Positions 53,057-62,411 of a DNA stretch of 64,000 bases are shown here, piece by piece. Positions within the stretch are counted from its first letter, which is position 1. Every line of letters starts with the position of its first letter. The notes beneath the pieces were generated by a model. That model worked only from the letters and a program-made list of their open reading frames with translations, made no database searches and was not told the origin of the DNA. Source of the DNA: Ardenticatenaceae bacterium (lineage in GTDB: Bacteria > Chloroflexota > Anaerolineae > Promineifilales > Promineifilaceae). The stretch is from assembly GCA_020634235.1 (NCBI GenBank), contig JACKCB010000002.1:496001-560000 (forward strand), in the 5' to 3' direction. The translations under genes and the position numbers were made by a program.

Positions 53057-55315
53057 CTACGTTTTCGCCCACCACACCCCGGCCGGGATCAACACCCCCA
53101 CCGCCAACAGCGACAGCAGCGCCCCCCACAAATACGCCGTCGGCACAAAACGCCACGCCACTACGTGCGCCCCGGCCGGGACACAGACCGCCCGCAGTGT
53201 CGTATACGCCGTCTGCCAATCCACCCGTTCCCCATCCACCGTCACCTGCCAGCCCGGGTAAGCCGTCTCCGCCAGCAGCAGCAGCCCCGGCGCGTCACTC
53301 TGCGTGGCAATCCGCCACTCACCCGCCGCCGCCGCCTCAATCACCGCCGTGCCCGGCGTAGCCGGCGCCGGCCCCAGGGCACAAGCCGCCGGTTCAGCCA
53401 GGATTGCCGTCCCGGCCGGGTCAAAATCCGGCGCATGAATCCGGGCCACGGCCGCCGCCCCATCGGCAATCACCTCCGCCTGGTACACCAACCGGGCCAC
53501 CGGCAGCCCCGTCGGCCGCTGGTACACCCAGGTACCACCCTGCTGCGCCAGCAGCACCAGCCCCCCCTCCCCCTCCGTAAACTGCTCCAGCGCATTCGGC
53601 GCAATCACGTAAGACGCGCCCAGCACATCATAGGCCGTCGAGCGCGGGTCCGGCACCGACGAGGCCAGGGCAATGTGCGCCGCCGGCTCCAGCGAATCAT
53701 AGCCAAAGACGCTGGGCAGTTGCACCTGCATCGCCCCATTCTGGATAAACAGGCTGGCCCCCCAGGGCACCGTCCGCTGGTACGTCTCCCCAATCACCGC
53801 TTTGGCATCCACAAACAAGGCATCCGGCCCGGCCGGTTCCAGGCGCACCATCTTAAACGCATAAAACCACATGTCAGCCGTCACCAGCAGGATCAGCGCC
53901 GCGCCCCATGCTCGACGCCGCCGAACGTCCCCGGCCGGGGTCGTCAGATACCCCCACAGCAGCCCCAGGCCAAGCAGCAGCAGCAGCAAAGCCACCGCAT
54001 ACCCCCCCACCTGGTGCCACAGCCGGCCGCTGGTGTCAGTCGGATGCACGGCCATAAAGACCGCCCCGGTTGCTGCCAATGCGGCAAAGCCGGCCAACCC
54101 CACCACCAGCCCAATCCAGCGCAGCAGCGGCCCCAGCGCCGCCGCCCGCGCCGCCAGCGGCGTGGCCTGCCAGGCCGTCAGGCTGTGGGCCAGCAGCGCC
54201 GTAACCGCAAACAGGTAAAGAAACGCCGCCCGGCCGGGGGCACGCACCAGTTGGAACGGCGGCAAAAACGCATACGCCAGCTTATACAGCACCCCATACC
54301 GCCCCAACGCCAGCCCCAGCCCCAGCAGCAGCAGCACCACATAAAACCAGGTCAGCCGCGACGGCTTGCGCAGCCCCAGCAGCAGCCCCAGCACCGCCAG
54401 CAGCCCGGCATAATAAGTCAACTCCTCAAACGTGGGCACACTCCAATACCCCACCCGCGTCGGCTCACCAAAAAACTCCGGCAGCAGCAGGGTGATCAGG
54501 TGCGCCGGCGGCAGCGAATAATCGGTGGCGAACTCATAATCGGCCGTGGCCAGCCGCTCCGAAGCCAGGCTAAACTGCACAAAGGGCACCAGTTGCACCG
54601 CCGCCAGCCCCAGCCCCACCACAGCCATAATCGCCGCCTGGCGCACTACCAGCCCCCGCCGGCCGGGATTCGTCCACAGCAAATAGAGCGCCAGCAGCCC
54701 CCAGATCAGCCCCACGTACAAAAACGAGGGCAGGTGGCCGGCCAGAATCGCCAACCCAAACGGCAGCCCGGCCAGCACCGCCGCCCAGCCGCTGCCCCGC
54801 CGCACGCTCCACACCAACCCCCAGGCCAGCCACGGCGTCCAGGCATCAACGGCATAAACGGTGCTGTGCCCGGCCCACAATCGCCCCACCAGCAGCCCAC
54901 TGTAAGCAAAAGCCACCCCGGCCAGCAGCGCCGGCAGCCGCCCCGCCCCCATCTGCCGCGTAAACAAAAACATCCCCATGCCCGCCAGCCAGACGTGAAT
55001 GAGCATATACCAGCTCACGGCCACGTTAATGGGCAAAACAAGCATCAGCCAGGCAATCGGGTAAAACGTGCTCTGCTGCGGCTCGGCCAGAATCGGGTAA
55101 CCGTTGAAGATGTAGGGCGTCCACAGGGGCAGGTGGCCGCTGTGAATGGCCTGGCGGACCGTCTCGTGCCAGGTCAGGTAGTAACCGCGCATGTCATGGC
55201 CGCCCAGAATCATCCCGGCCGGGGGGAACAGCGCCCGGTTAAAAAAGATCACCGCCAGCCCCAGGAACAGCAGCCCGGCCAGCAGCACCGGTTTCTCACG
55301 CAGTTTGTTCAGCAT
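53057..55315 (-). CDS. YfhO-like membrane protein
   Basis: A 752-residue protein with about twelve TM segments (about 12-535) and a C-terminal beta domain (about 545-735). It resembles YfhO/bacterial membrane protein families involved in lipoteichoic-acid or glycan glycosylation. Landmarks are NRALFPPAGMILGGHDMRGYYLTWHETVRQAIHSGHLPLWTPYIFNGYPILAEPQQSTFYPIAWLM and the C-terminal LLLAETAYPGWQVTVDGERVDW...GAHVVAWRFVPTAYLWGALLSL. The first half of the 1393-residue gene at 43282 has the same organisation, including the PGWQ phrase, so the two are related. GGAGAG precedes the ATG at 55315. Confidence 0.85.
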   Translation of the reverse strand: MLNKLREKPVLLAGLLFLGLAVIFFNRALFPPAGMILGGHDMRGYYLTWHETVRQAIHSGHLPLWTPYIFNGYPILAEPQQSTFYPIAWLMLVLPINVAVSWYMLIHVWLAGMGMFLFTRQMGAGRLPALLAGVAFAYSGLLVGRLWAGHSTVYAVDAWTPWLAWGLVWSVRRGSGWAAVLAGLPFGLAILAGHLPSFLYVGLIWGLLALYLLWTNPGRRGLVVRQAAIMAVVGLGLAAVQLVPFVQFSLASERLATADYEFATDYSLPPAHLITLLLPEFFGEPTRVGYWSVPTFEELTYYAGLLAVLGLLLGLRKPSRLTWFYVVLLLLGLGLALGRYGVLYKLAYAFLPPFQLVRAPGRAAFLYLFAVTALLAHSLTAWQATPLAARAAALGPLLRWIGLVVGLAGFAALAATGAVFMAVHPTDTSGRLWHQVGGYAVALLLLLLGLGLLWGYLTTPAGDVRRRRAWGAALILLVTADMWFYAFKMVRLEPAGPDALFVDAKAVIGETYQRTVPWGASLFIQNGAMQVQLPSVFGYDSLEPAAHIALASSVPDPRSTAYDVLGASYVIAPNALEQFTEGEGGLVLLAQQGGTWVYQRPTGLPVARLVYQAEVIADGAAAVARIHAPDFDPAGTAILAEPAACALGPAPATPGTAVIEAAAAGEWRIATQSDAPGLLLLAETAYPGWQVTVDGERVDWQTAYTTLRAVCVPAGAHVVAWRFVPTAYLWGALLSLLAVGVLIPAGVWWAKT

Positions 55316-55538
55316 AAATCTCTCCGGCCGGGCGCAGCACACCCCACCCCAATCAGGACCAGACCACGCCGGGCACGCCTTGTACAAATCAACCCCGCCG
55401 ATTATGCAGGCGATACATAGGCACGTCAAATGGCCGCGCAGTGATACAATACCGGCAACGCGGTGCCAGCACTCACCCTTTCATCCGCGCGCCATCAACA
55501 CAGGAGACGACACGCGCCGCGGCGCACCACCATGAATG

Positions 55539-55599
55539 AAAATATGGAGCGCGGTCTGCCAGACCGCAAAGGGCGGACGAGCTGTCCGCGCTCCATTTT
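55539..55599. repeat. nested palindromic element before the M19 gene
   Basis: An outer stem (AAAAT at 55539-55543 with GGAGCGCGG downstream, against CCGCGCTCCATTTT ending at 55599) encloses two smaller hairpins: GCGGTCT/AGACCGC (55551-55557 and 55561-55567) and GCGGAC/GTCCGC (55573-55578 and 55584-55589). It lies in the leader of the dipeptidase gene, whose ribosome-binding site starts two bases later. It could regulate translation or be an inserted repeat. Confidence 0.65.
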
Positions 55600-55612
55600 C
55601 AGAGGAGAGACC

Positions 55613-56680
55613 ATGTTTATCGTCGATGCCCACCTGGACCTGGCCTACAACGCCCTCAACTTCGGCCGCGACCTGCGCCGGCCGGTAGCCGATCTGCGCC
55701 AGGCCGAAGCCGGCCGCCAGGTTGGCGACGGCCTCATCACCGCCACCTTCCCCAGCCTGCGGCAAGCCGGCGTCGGCCTCATCTTCGGCACCCTCTTCGT
55801 CACCCCCTACCGCAAGCGGCAGCCCGGCGAAAAGCTGGTCTACCGCCACGCCGCCGAAGCCCACCGCCTGGCCATGCAGCAGTTGGATTACTACCGCCGC
55901 CAGGCGGATGAGCTAGACTACCTGCGTCTGGTGGGCGACCCGGCCGGGTTAGAAACCATCGTCCACAGCCACACCAACGGCGAGACGCCCCTGCTGGGCA
56001 TCATCCCCCTCATGGAAGGCGCCGACCCCATCCGTGAGCCAGAAGAACTGGAACTGTGGTATGAGCAGGGACTGCGCATCATCGGCCTGGCCTGGGACGA
56101 CACCCGCTACGCCGGCGGCGCGTGGCAGAGCGGCCCCAGCCGCGGCATCAGCCGCAATGGCTACCGGCTCATGGAGATCATGGCCGACCTGGGCCTGATC
56201 CTGGACATCACCCACCTCAGCGAAAAAGCCAGCTACGAAGCCCTGGAACGCTACCCCGGCACAGTCGTGGCCACCCACTGCAACGCCCGCGCCCTGCTGC
56301 CCATCGAGCGCCACCTCAACGACCAGCAAATTCGCCTGCTGGCCGAGCGCGACGGCATCACCGGCATTGTGCTCTACAACGCCTTCCTTAAGCCCACCTA
56401 CCACAAAGGGGACCCCAAAGAGAGCGTCACCCTGGCCGACGTGGTCGCCCACATCGACCACATCTGCCAACTGCTGGGGGATGCCACCCACGTGGGCATC
56501 GGCAGCGACTTCGACGGTGGCTTTGGCGCGCAGCATATCCCGGCCGGGTTAGATTCCGTCCTCGACCTGCCCAACCTGGCCACCGCCCTCCAGGACCACG
56601 GCTACACCCCTGCCGACATTGCCAACATCATGGGCCAAAACTGGCTCAACCTGCTGCGCCGCGCCCTCCCGGCCGGGTAG
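55613..56680 (+). CDS. membrane dipeptidase (peptidase M19)
   Basis: A 355-residue zinc dipeptidase, an amidohydrolase fold that hydrolyses dipeptides or D-amino-acid dipeptides. N-terminal VDAHLDLAYNAL carries the first zinc ligands (HxD). GIIPLMEGADPI, LTWDD-like LAWDDTRYAGG, LDITHLSEKASYEAL and VVATHCNARALLP supply others, and GIGSDFDGGFG is the M19 signature. The ATG at 55613 has AGAGGAGAG upstream. A palindromic element precedes it. The gene ends before a hairpin terminator. Confidence 0.92.
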   Translation: MFIVDAHLDLAYNALNFGRDLRRPVADLRQAEAGRQVGDGLITATFPSLRQAGVGLIFGTLFVTPYRKRQPGEKLVYRHAAEAHRLAMQQLDYYRRQADELDYLRLVGDPAGLETIVHSHTNGETPLLGIIPLMEGADPIREPEELELWYEQGLRIIGLAWDDTRYAGGAWQSGPSRGISRNGYRLMEIMADLGLILDITHLSEKASYEALERYPGTVVATHCNARALLPIERHLNDQQIRLLAERDGITGIVLYNAFLKPTYHKGDPKESVTLADVVAHIDHICQLLGDATHVGIGSDFDGGFGAQHIPAGLDSVLDLPNLATALQDHGYTPADIANIMGQNWLNLLRRALPAG

Positions 56681-56691
56681 CCGGCAGCAAA

Positions 56692-56716
56692 AGGGGCATG
56701 CGCTGTGCATGCCCCT
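56692..56716 (-). terminator. terminator of the minus-strand operon ending at 56752
   Basis: Arms AGGGGCATGC (56692-56701) and GCATGCCCCT (56707-56716) around a 5-base loop. On the minus strand TTTT follows, so it fits the transcript that ends with the gene at 56752-57303. It sits between that gene and the convergent M19 gene. Confidence 0.65.
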
Positions 56717-56751
56717 CATTCAAAACTCAGGTTCGCCGTTCAGAACCAAAC

Positions 56752-57303
56752 CTAGTTACTCGCTGCCGCCCCGCGGTCAACCCGGTAGCCAAACGCCGCC
56801 ATCGCATCCAGCAGCGGAGCCGGGTTTGCCATGCGCATCGCCCCAAACCACCACGCCCCCTGGTCGCCACGGAAAAAGTAGCCATTGCCGGCATGTCGCC
56901 CTTCAATTGGCACCAGCAGTTGCGTCGGTTCGCCCGTCCGGTAACTGGTATGGAATTGCACCGGCCGGTCAAAGTACAGCTCCAACAAAACGCCACTGCT
57001 CTCATAATAAGCCAGCGTATCGTCAGAAATGCCCAGGTCAATCAGGTCCGTGTTGTTCGGGTGGCTCAACGAAATCTGCGCCGCCTCGGCCAGCCTGTCA
57101 AACATCGGGCTGCCCGGCACCAGCGTCGTCCGTTCACCATCCTGCACAATCACCATCCGCGAAGGGACAACCTCCACCGCCTGCGAGCGGAACCACCACC
57201 AATCCTGCGTATTCAAGGCGTTGACCACATACACAATCAACACACCGATCACCACAAACAGGATCACCGGTTCCAGAATACGAATCTTCGAAGGATGCTT
57301 CAT
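56752..57303 (-). CDS. single-TM protein of unknown function
   Basis: A 183-residue protein with one N-terminal TM (about 9-32, ILEPVILFVVIGVLIVYVVNAL). An extracytoplasmic domain follows (about 40-183, beta-rich, ending NPAPLLDAMAAFGYRVDRGAAASN). No family is recognised. I start at the ATG at 57303; GGAGG is eleven bases upstream, and a TTG at 57321 is the alternative. It lies 95 nt downstream of the OppC-like permease on the same strand. Confidence 0.65.
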   Translation of the reverse strand: MKHPSKIRILEPVILFVVIGVLIVYVVNALNTQDWWWFRSQAVEVVPSRMVIVQDGERTTLVPGSPMFDRLAEAAQISLSHPNNTDLIDLGISDDTLAYYESSGVLLELYFDRPVQFHTSYRTGEPTQLLVPIEGRHAGNGYFFRGDQGAWWFGAMRMANPAPLLDAMAAFGYRVDRGAAASN

Positions 57304-57398
57304 CTTAACAGTCGCCTCCAACAGTTGTCTGCTGCCGGCTGCTCAGGATTGGTGACATATCTTCTCATCAAGCCAACGGCCACGCACTACCGGCAGCC

Positions 57399-58379
57399 CT
57401 ACAGCTTCAGGCGCGGGTCAAGCGCATCGCGCAGCCCATCACCAAAGTAATTGAATGCCAGCGTCATCAAGAAGATCGCCAGCCCCGGATACAATGCCTT
57501 CCACGGCGCCGTGAACATGTCCTTCTGCACGTCCTGCAGCATGTTCCCCCACGTCGCCACCGGCTGCTGAATCCCAAACCCCAGGAAACTCAGCGCCGAT
57601 TCCACCAGAATCACCCCGCCCAACCCCAACGTCGCGCTCACAATAATCGGCGGCAGCGAGTTCGGCACCATGTGCCGGGTGATGATCTGCGCGTCACTCA
57701 TCCCCAACGCCTTCGCCGCCTCCGTGTACTCCTGGTTTCGCAGGCTCAGCACCATCCCCCGCGCCAGGCGGCACGCCCCTGTCCAGCCCAGCGAACTCAG
57801 GATCAGGATGATCACCACCGCCTGGCTCCACTCTGGCGGCAAAAACGGGATGTTCACGTTACGCAAGATGGCCGACAACGTCAACAACAGCGGCAGCAGC
57901 GGCAGAATAATGATGAACTCCACCGTCCGCTGAATCAGGTTGTCCACCGTCCCGCCAAAGTACCCCGAAATTGCCCCCACAAAGATGCCAAACGTCTCGC
58001 GCACAAACACCACCGTGAAGGCAATCGTCAGCGACAACCGCCCGGCCAGCAGCAGGCGCATCAACACATCCCGGCCGAGTTCATCCGTCCCCAGCCGGTG
58101 TTCCGCCGAGGGCGCGGCATTGCGCGAGGCCAGGTCCTGCGAGTCCCGGTCATAGTTGACGTATTCCCCCTTGGAGACGTTGTAATACGTCATCCGGCCC
58201 AAGATCATCGGCCCAAAGGTGACCAGCAGGATCATGGCCAGCATCAGCACCAGGCTGGCCGTTGCCAGCCGGTGCCGCCGCAGCCGCTTCCAATAGGTCA
58301 TGATCAACGCTTCTGGTTTGTCGGTCAGCAAGGCTTCCGCTTGCAGGGAATCGACATCAATTTCAGCTACAGACGACAT
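57399..58379 (-). CDS. ABC peptide/nickel-type permease (OppC/DppC-like)
   Basis: A 326-residue permease. One N-terminal TM (about 38-60) is followed by an extracellular loop (RDSQDLASRNAAPSAEHRLGTDELGRDVLMRLL), then five TMs with the EAA loop AAKALGMSDAQIITRHMVPNSLPPI (about 218-242). This is the OppC organisation of dipeptide/oligopeptide or nickel importers. It is 93 nt downstream of the OppB-like gene. The ATPase and binding-protein genes are not in the window, so the substrate is unknown. Confidence 0.92.
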   Translation of the reverse strand: MSSVAEIDVDSLQAEALLTDKPEALIMTYWKRLRRHRLATASLVLMLAMILLVTFGPMILGRMTYYNVSKGEYVNYDRDSQDLASRNAAPSAEHRLGTDELGRDVLMRLLLAGRLSLTIAFTVVFVRETFGIFVGAISGYFGGTVDNLIQRTVEFIIILPLLPLLLTLSAILRNVNIPFLPPEWSQAVVIILILSSLGWTGACRLARGMVLSLRNQEYTEAAKALGMSDAQIITRHMVPNSLPPIIVSATLGLGGVILVESALSFLGFGIQQPVATWGNMLQDVQKDMFTAPWKALYPGLAIFLMTLAFNYFGDGLRDALDPRLKL

Positions 58380-58472
58380 TTCATACTCCTCTTGACGCTT
58401 TCTCTCTTCTCAAGCCACGTCACTCTCAATCAGCGCGCCCAACTTGGCGGCCACACCATTGCCCAAAAGCCG

Positions 58473-59663
58473 CTAACCAAACCGGATGCGCGGATCGACA
58501 ATCGTGTACAGAATGTCGCCGACCAGCGTTGCCACCACCACCAGAACGGCGGATATGAACAGGTAGGCCATCACGATATTCCAGTCATCCGACGAAAGCG
58601 CCTGGATGAACAACCGCCCCATTCCCGGATAGTTGAAGATCGTCTCGGTGATGATCGCGCCGCCAAAGATGCCCGGGATCTCAAATACCACAATGGTGAT
58701 CAACGGGATGAGGGCGTTGCGCGCCGCATGCTTCATAATGACCGACCGTTCGCGCAGCCCTTTGGCCCGCGCCGTGCGCACGTAATCTTGCCGCAGCACT
58801 TCCAGCATAGAGGAGCGCATGAAGCGGCTCCAGCCGGCCAAAGACAACAGGCTGAGCATCATCGTCGGCAGAATCAGGTGCAGCACCATGTCCGCAAAAG
58901 AGCCGGCGCTAATGCCCAGGAAAGCACCCATGCTGCCCGGCAAAATGCGCAAATCCACCACATTGCCGGTGGGGAAATAAGGCAACCCCCAATCCTTAAA
59001 CTTCAGTCCGAAGATGATGATCAGCATCAGGCCAAACCAGAACGCGGGCATGGAAATGCCAAAGAAGCTAAACGTCGTCACAATGTAGTCCAGCCGCGAA
59101 TACTGCTTAACCGCCGAGATAATCCCAATGGGGATGGCAACCACCAGGGAAATAAATGCGGCCGTGGCCGTCAGGCGAATGGTATTCATCACCCGGTCGC
59201 CCAGCACTTCAGTCACCGGCACTCCGCGAGCCACCTTAGTCGACTGGCCAAAATCAAGCCGCAAGAGCCCCTCGGTACAGGGCAAGACCTTCACATTAGG
59301 CGAGGCGCCGTCGTTGCTGCCGCCAGCATCGGAACAGCTTGGCGTCTGGTAATCAGACCAGGTACCGGTGAAGATGAGCTTGCCGTTCAGGTCAGGGTTG
59401 CCCAATGCATTCCCAACCTCGTCCAGCCAATCCTCGCCAGCCATCCAGGTGAGATACCCCAGGTAAATAGGCCGCTGCAGGCCAAGCGCGGCCTCCATGC
59501 GTGCAATGTCTTCTTCGGTAAAGCGGGCGCGGCGGTCCGCCGCCAGGTTTAGACCCGACAGGGGGCCGCCGGGCACTGCGTTAAGCAGCAGGTAAATGGC
59601 GATGGTTGCGGCAATAACCACAATAACCATCTGAAAGCCTCGTCGAATAAGATAGTTGGTCAT
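58473..59663 (-). CDS. ABC peptide/nickel-type permease (OppB/DppB-like) with large loop
   Basis: A 396-residue permease; the usual OppB is about 310-340. The N-terminal TM is MTNYLIRRGFQMVIVVIAATIAIYLLLNAVPGGPL (about 1-35). An unusually long extracellular segment follows, including GTWSDYQTPSCSDAGGSNDGAS with two cysteines near 105-125. The remaining TMs carry the EAA loop RTARAKGLRERSVIMKHAARNALIPLI (about 293-319). GGAGG precedes the ATG at 59663. The extra loop may contact the substrate-binding protein. Confidence 0.9.
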   Translation of the reverse strand: MTNYLIRRGFQMVIVVIAATIAIYLLLNAVPGGPLSGLNLAADRRARFTEEDIARMEAALGLQRPIYLGYLTWMAGEDWLDEVGNALGNPDLNGKLIFTGTWSDYQTPSCSDAGGSNDGASPNVKVLPCTEGLLRLDFGQSTKVARGVPVTEVLGDRVMNTIRLTATAAFISLVVAIPIGIISAVKQYSRLDYIVTTFSFFGISMPAFWFGLMLIIIFGLKFKDWGLPYFPTGNVVDLRILPGSMGAFLGISAGSFADMVLHLILPTMMLSLLSLAGWSRFMRSSMLEVLRQDYVRTARAKGLRERSVIMKHAARNALIPLITIVVFEIPGIFGGAIITETIFNYPGMGRLFIQALSSDDWNIVMAYLFISAVLVVVATLVGDILYTIVDPRIRFG

Positions 59664-59873
59664 TCTGTCCTCCTCAAATGGTCTTTGGGCACCACGGGGC
59701 AAGCAATCCCATGGGGGCCATGTTACAATGATACTATCCCGGCCGGGTTCCGTCTGGCCCTGTTTCGTATCAAATGCGTATCAATTGCCACCTCATTGAC
59801 CGGCCACCGGCCCATTGTTATCATTACCCTATCACGTCCGCCCGCCTTCGGGCCTGATGCCCCACAACCAACC

Positions 59874-62375
59874 ATGAGCAGCACCACCTACCACCTGTCC
59901 GAAATACTGAACCATTATGTGAGCAGGGCCGGTTACACCTCCGGGCAGCTTGCCCGCCTCTCCGGCGTGCCCAAAGCCACCATCGTCAACTGGCTAGAAG
60001 GGCGCGTCCGCCGGCCGCGCGGCAGCGAGGATCTGCTGCGCCTGGCCGCCGTCCTACACCTGTCCGCCGCCGAAACGTCAGAGCTGCTGCAAGCGGCCGG
60101 GCATCCCACCGTAGCCGAATTACGCGAACAAGCCACGCAAAACCAAAGCAGCGCCCTAAACGCCCTCCTGGCCAGTTGGCCGGCCGGGGAACCACCCCGG
60201 CCGGGGTCAGCCCCCTTCCAGGCCATTGCCGACCTACCCCACTTCGTCGGCCGGCAAAGCCTCCTCCAAACCCTCACCGACGACATCCTCAACAGCCCCC
60301 AGCGCGGCATCTACACCCTGCAAGGCATGGCCGGCGTCGGCAAATCCACCCTGGCCGCCCGCCTGGCCTACCTCCTGCGCCCCCACTTCCCCGACGGCGT
60401 CCTCTGGGCCAGGGTCGACATCTCCGACACCATGTCCATCCTCAGCACCTTCGCTCGCGCCTACGGCCTGGACGTCGCCCAATACGCCGACCTGGGCAGC
60501 CGCAGCCGCGTCGTCCGCGAACTACTGGCCAACAAACAGGCCATCATCATCCTGGACAACGCCCAAAGCAGCCAGCAAATCGAGCCACTCCTACCCCCCA
60601 GCGGTCCCTGCGCCATCATCATCACCACCCGCCACCGCCATCTCGCCGCCGCCCGCGGCGCGCGCCAATACATGCTTGGCCCCTTCAACCAAAGCGGCGA
60701 AGAATCACTGGCCCTCTTCGCCCGCGTCTTGGGCCACCAACGCGTCACCGACGACCAAGACACCCTGGCCAGCATCGCCCAGCTCCTCGGCCACCTGCCC
60801 CTGGCCCTCGACGTCGTCGCCAGCCGCCTCGCCTACGAACCCGGCTGGTCCTCTGTCGCCTTCCTACACCGTCTCAAGCAGGAAAAGCGCCAACTACAAG
60901 AACTGACCTACGAAGCGCAAAACGTGCGCCTCTCCTTCGAGTGGAGCTACGAAGCCCTGACTCCAGATGCCCAGCAGTTCTTTGCCGCCCTGGGCCTGTT
61001 TGAAGGCGATGATTTCAGCCCGGAAGCGGCCGCCCACCTGACCAACGAACCGCTGACCGACCTACAGCGCCTGGACGCCGAGGATATGCTGCGCCATCTC
61101 TACGGGCTGTCGCTGGTGCGCCAGGCCCGGCCGGGACGCTATCGCCTCCACCCCCTACTGCGCGCCTTCGCCCGCGACAAACTCAACGACCCCACCCCGC
61201 AACGACGGCTGGTCACCTACTACGTCCAGTTTGTCACCAGCCACCAACGCCAATACACCGCCCTAGACACCGAAAACAACAACATCCTGGCCGCCCTACG
61301 CCTGGCCGACGAACTGCGCCTCTACCCCGAATACCTCAGCGGCGTCACCCACTTCTACCATTTCTGGGAAGCACGCGGCCTGTACGAGTTAGCCGCCGGC
61401 CAGTTACAACGTGCCCAGGAAATCGCCCGCCAACTGGCCGACGACGCCAGCCTGGTCATGGTCCTCCGCTGCCAGGGGCGCGCCGCCGAACGGCGCAACC
61501 AATACGAAGCCGCCGAAGCCTACTACGAAGAAGGGCTGCTGTTGGCCCGCCAACTGCAAGCCAGGCAACCACCCGAACAGCCCGACCAGGTCCAGCCACC
61601 CGCCGTCACCAGCGATCTACTGCGCGCCCTGGGCGTGCTGGCCGCCCGGCGCGGCGATTACGCCCTGGCCGAAGCCTACTACCAGGAAGGACTGCTGCTG
61701 GCCCGCCACGTCCAACAAGGAGACACCCTCGGCAGCTTGCTGCGCGGCCTGGGCGTAGAGGCCTTCTCGCGCGGCGATTTCGTCCGCGCCGAAACCTTGT
61801 ACGAGGAAGGCCTGGCCCTGGCCCACACCGCCGGTGAGCGCGAGCGGCAGAGCGCCTTGCTGTGGGCGCTCGGTATGCTGGCCGAGGACCAGGGGCACCT
61901 GGCCGACGCCGAATCCTACCTGCGGCAAAGCGCCGCCCTGGCCCGCGAACTGGGCCACCTGGAACGCGTCGCCCTACTAATGCGCGATCTGGGCGTGATT
62001 GCCTGGGAACAAGGCGAGACCGACAAAGCGCGCAGCTACTTCGAGGAAGGCATCGCCATCGCCCGCGACCTGGGCCACACCTGGCGCTTGAACCGGCTGC
62101 TGTTGGAACTGGGAGAGCTGTCACGCCAGCAGGGGGCCATCACCACCGCCGCCATCGCCTTCCGGGAAGTGCTGGATATCGCCCGTCAGTCCAACAGCCA
62201 GGAGATGGCCGCCCAGGCGTTGTTTGGCCTGGCCCAGGTAGCCGCCAGCCAGAACGACCCGGCCGGGGCGCTAGCCGCCGCGCACGAGAGCCTGACCATC
62301 TTCAAGACCATCGGCCACCACCAGGCCGCCGAAGTGAAAAACTGGCTGCAAAGCGGGGCCGTCACCCAGGCATAA
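59874..62375 (+). CDS. XRE-HTH / NB-ARC (STAND) ATPase / TPR regulator
   Basis: An 833-residue protein. An XRE-type HTH lies at about 14-60 (VSRAGYTSGQLARLSGVPKATIVNWLEG). The NB-ARC ATPase has Walker A GMAGVGKST (151-159), Walker B-like AIIILDNAQ and the IIITTRHRHLAA sensor region, ending near 470. TPR-type helical repeats fill about 490-833 (for example EAAEAYYEEGLLLARQ, LAEAYYQEGLLLARH). The ATG at 59874 lacks a strong Shine-Dalgarno but earlier frames have no similarity. Such STAND proteins are regulators or defence-type sensors. The gene is divergent from the OppB operon. Confidence 0.85.
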   Translation: MSSTTYHLSEILNHYVSRAGYTSGQLARLSGVPKATIVNWLEGRVRRPRGSEDLLRLAAVLHLSAAETSELLQAAGHPTVAELREQATQNQSSALNALLASWPAGEPPRPGSAPFQAIADLPHFVGRQSLLQTLTDDILNSPQRGIYTLQGMAGVGKSTLAARLAYLLRPHFPDGVLWARVDISDTMSILSTFARAYGLDVAQYADLGSRSRVVRELLANKQAIIILDNAQSSQQIEPLLPPSGPCAIIITTRHRHLAAARGARQYMLGPFNQSGEESLALFARVLGHQRVTDDQDTLASIAQLLGHLPLALDVVASRLAYEPGWSSVAFLHRLKQEKRQLQELTYEAQNVRLSFEWSYEALTPDAQQFFAALGLFEGDDFSPEAAAHLTNEPLTDLQRLDAEDMLRHLYGLSLVRQARPGRYRLHPLLRAFARDKLNDPTPQRRLVTYYVQFVTSHQRQYTALDTENNNILAALRLADELRLYPEYLSGVTHFYHFWEARGLYELAAGQLQRAQEIARQLADDASLVMVLRCQGRAAERRNQYEAAEAYYEEGLLLARQLQARQPPEQPDQVQPPAVTSDLLRALGVLAARRGDYALAEAYYQEGLLLARHVQQGDTLGSLLRGLGVEAFSRGDFVRAETLYEEGLALAHTAGERERQSALLWALGMLAEDQGHLADAESYLRQSAALARELGHLERVALLMRDLGVIAWEQGETDKARSYFEEGIAIARDLGHTWRLNRLLLELGELSRQQGAITTAAIAFREVLDIARQSNSQEMAAQALFGLAQVAASQNDPAGALAAAHESLTIFKTIGHHQAAEVKNWLQSGAVTQA

Positions 62376-62405
62376 AAAAAGCCCGGCCGGGAACCCGGCC
62401 GGGGC
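62374..62405 (-). terminator. intrinsic terminator of tRNA-Arg
   Basis: Two CCCGGCCGGG decamers (62382-62391 and 62394-62403) pair as arms around an AA loop, extended by GC and AAA/TTT. On the minus strand seven Ts follow at 62380-62374. It also ends the convergent NB-ARC gene. Confidence 0.85.
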
Positions 62406-62411
62406 TTTGCG

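Noticed and set aside
53012..55420. Long open frame of about 800 codons on the plus strand
   Set aside because: It is antisense to the YfhO-like gene over its whole length and its product is Arg/His/Pro/Gln-rich with no domain; a GC-rich shadow.
57672..59552. Open frame of about 620 codons on the plus strand
   Set aside because: Antisense to the OppB/OppC genes, which have clear family motifs.
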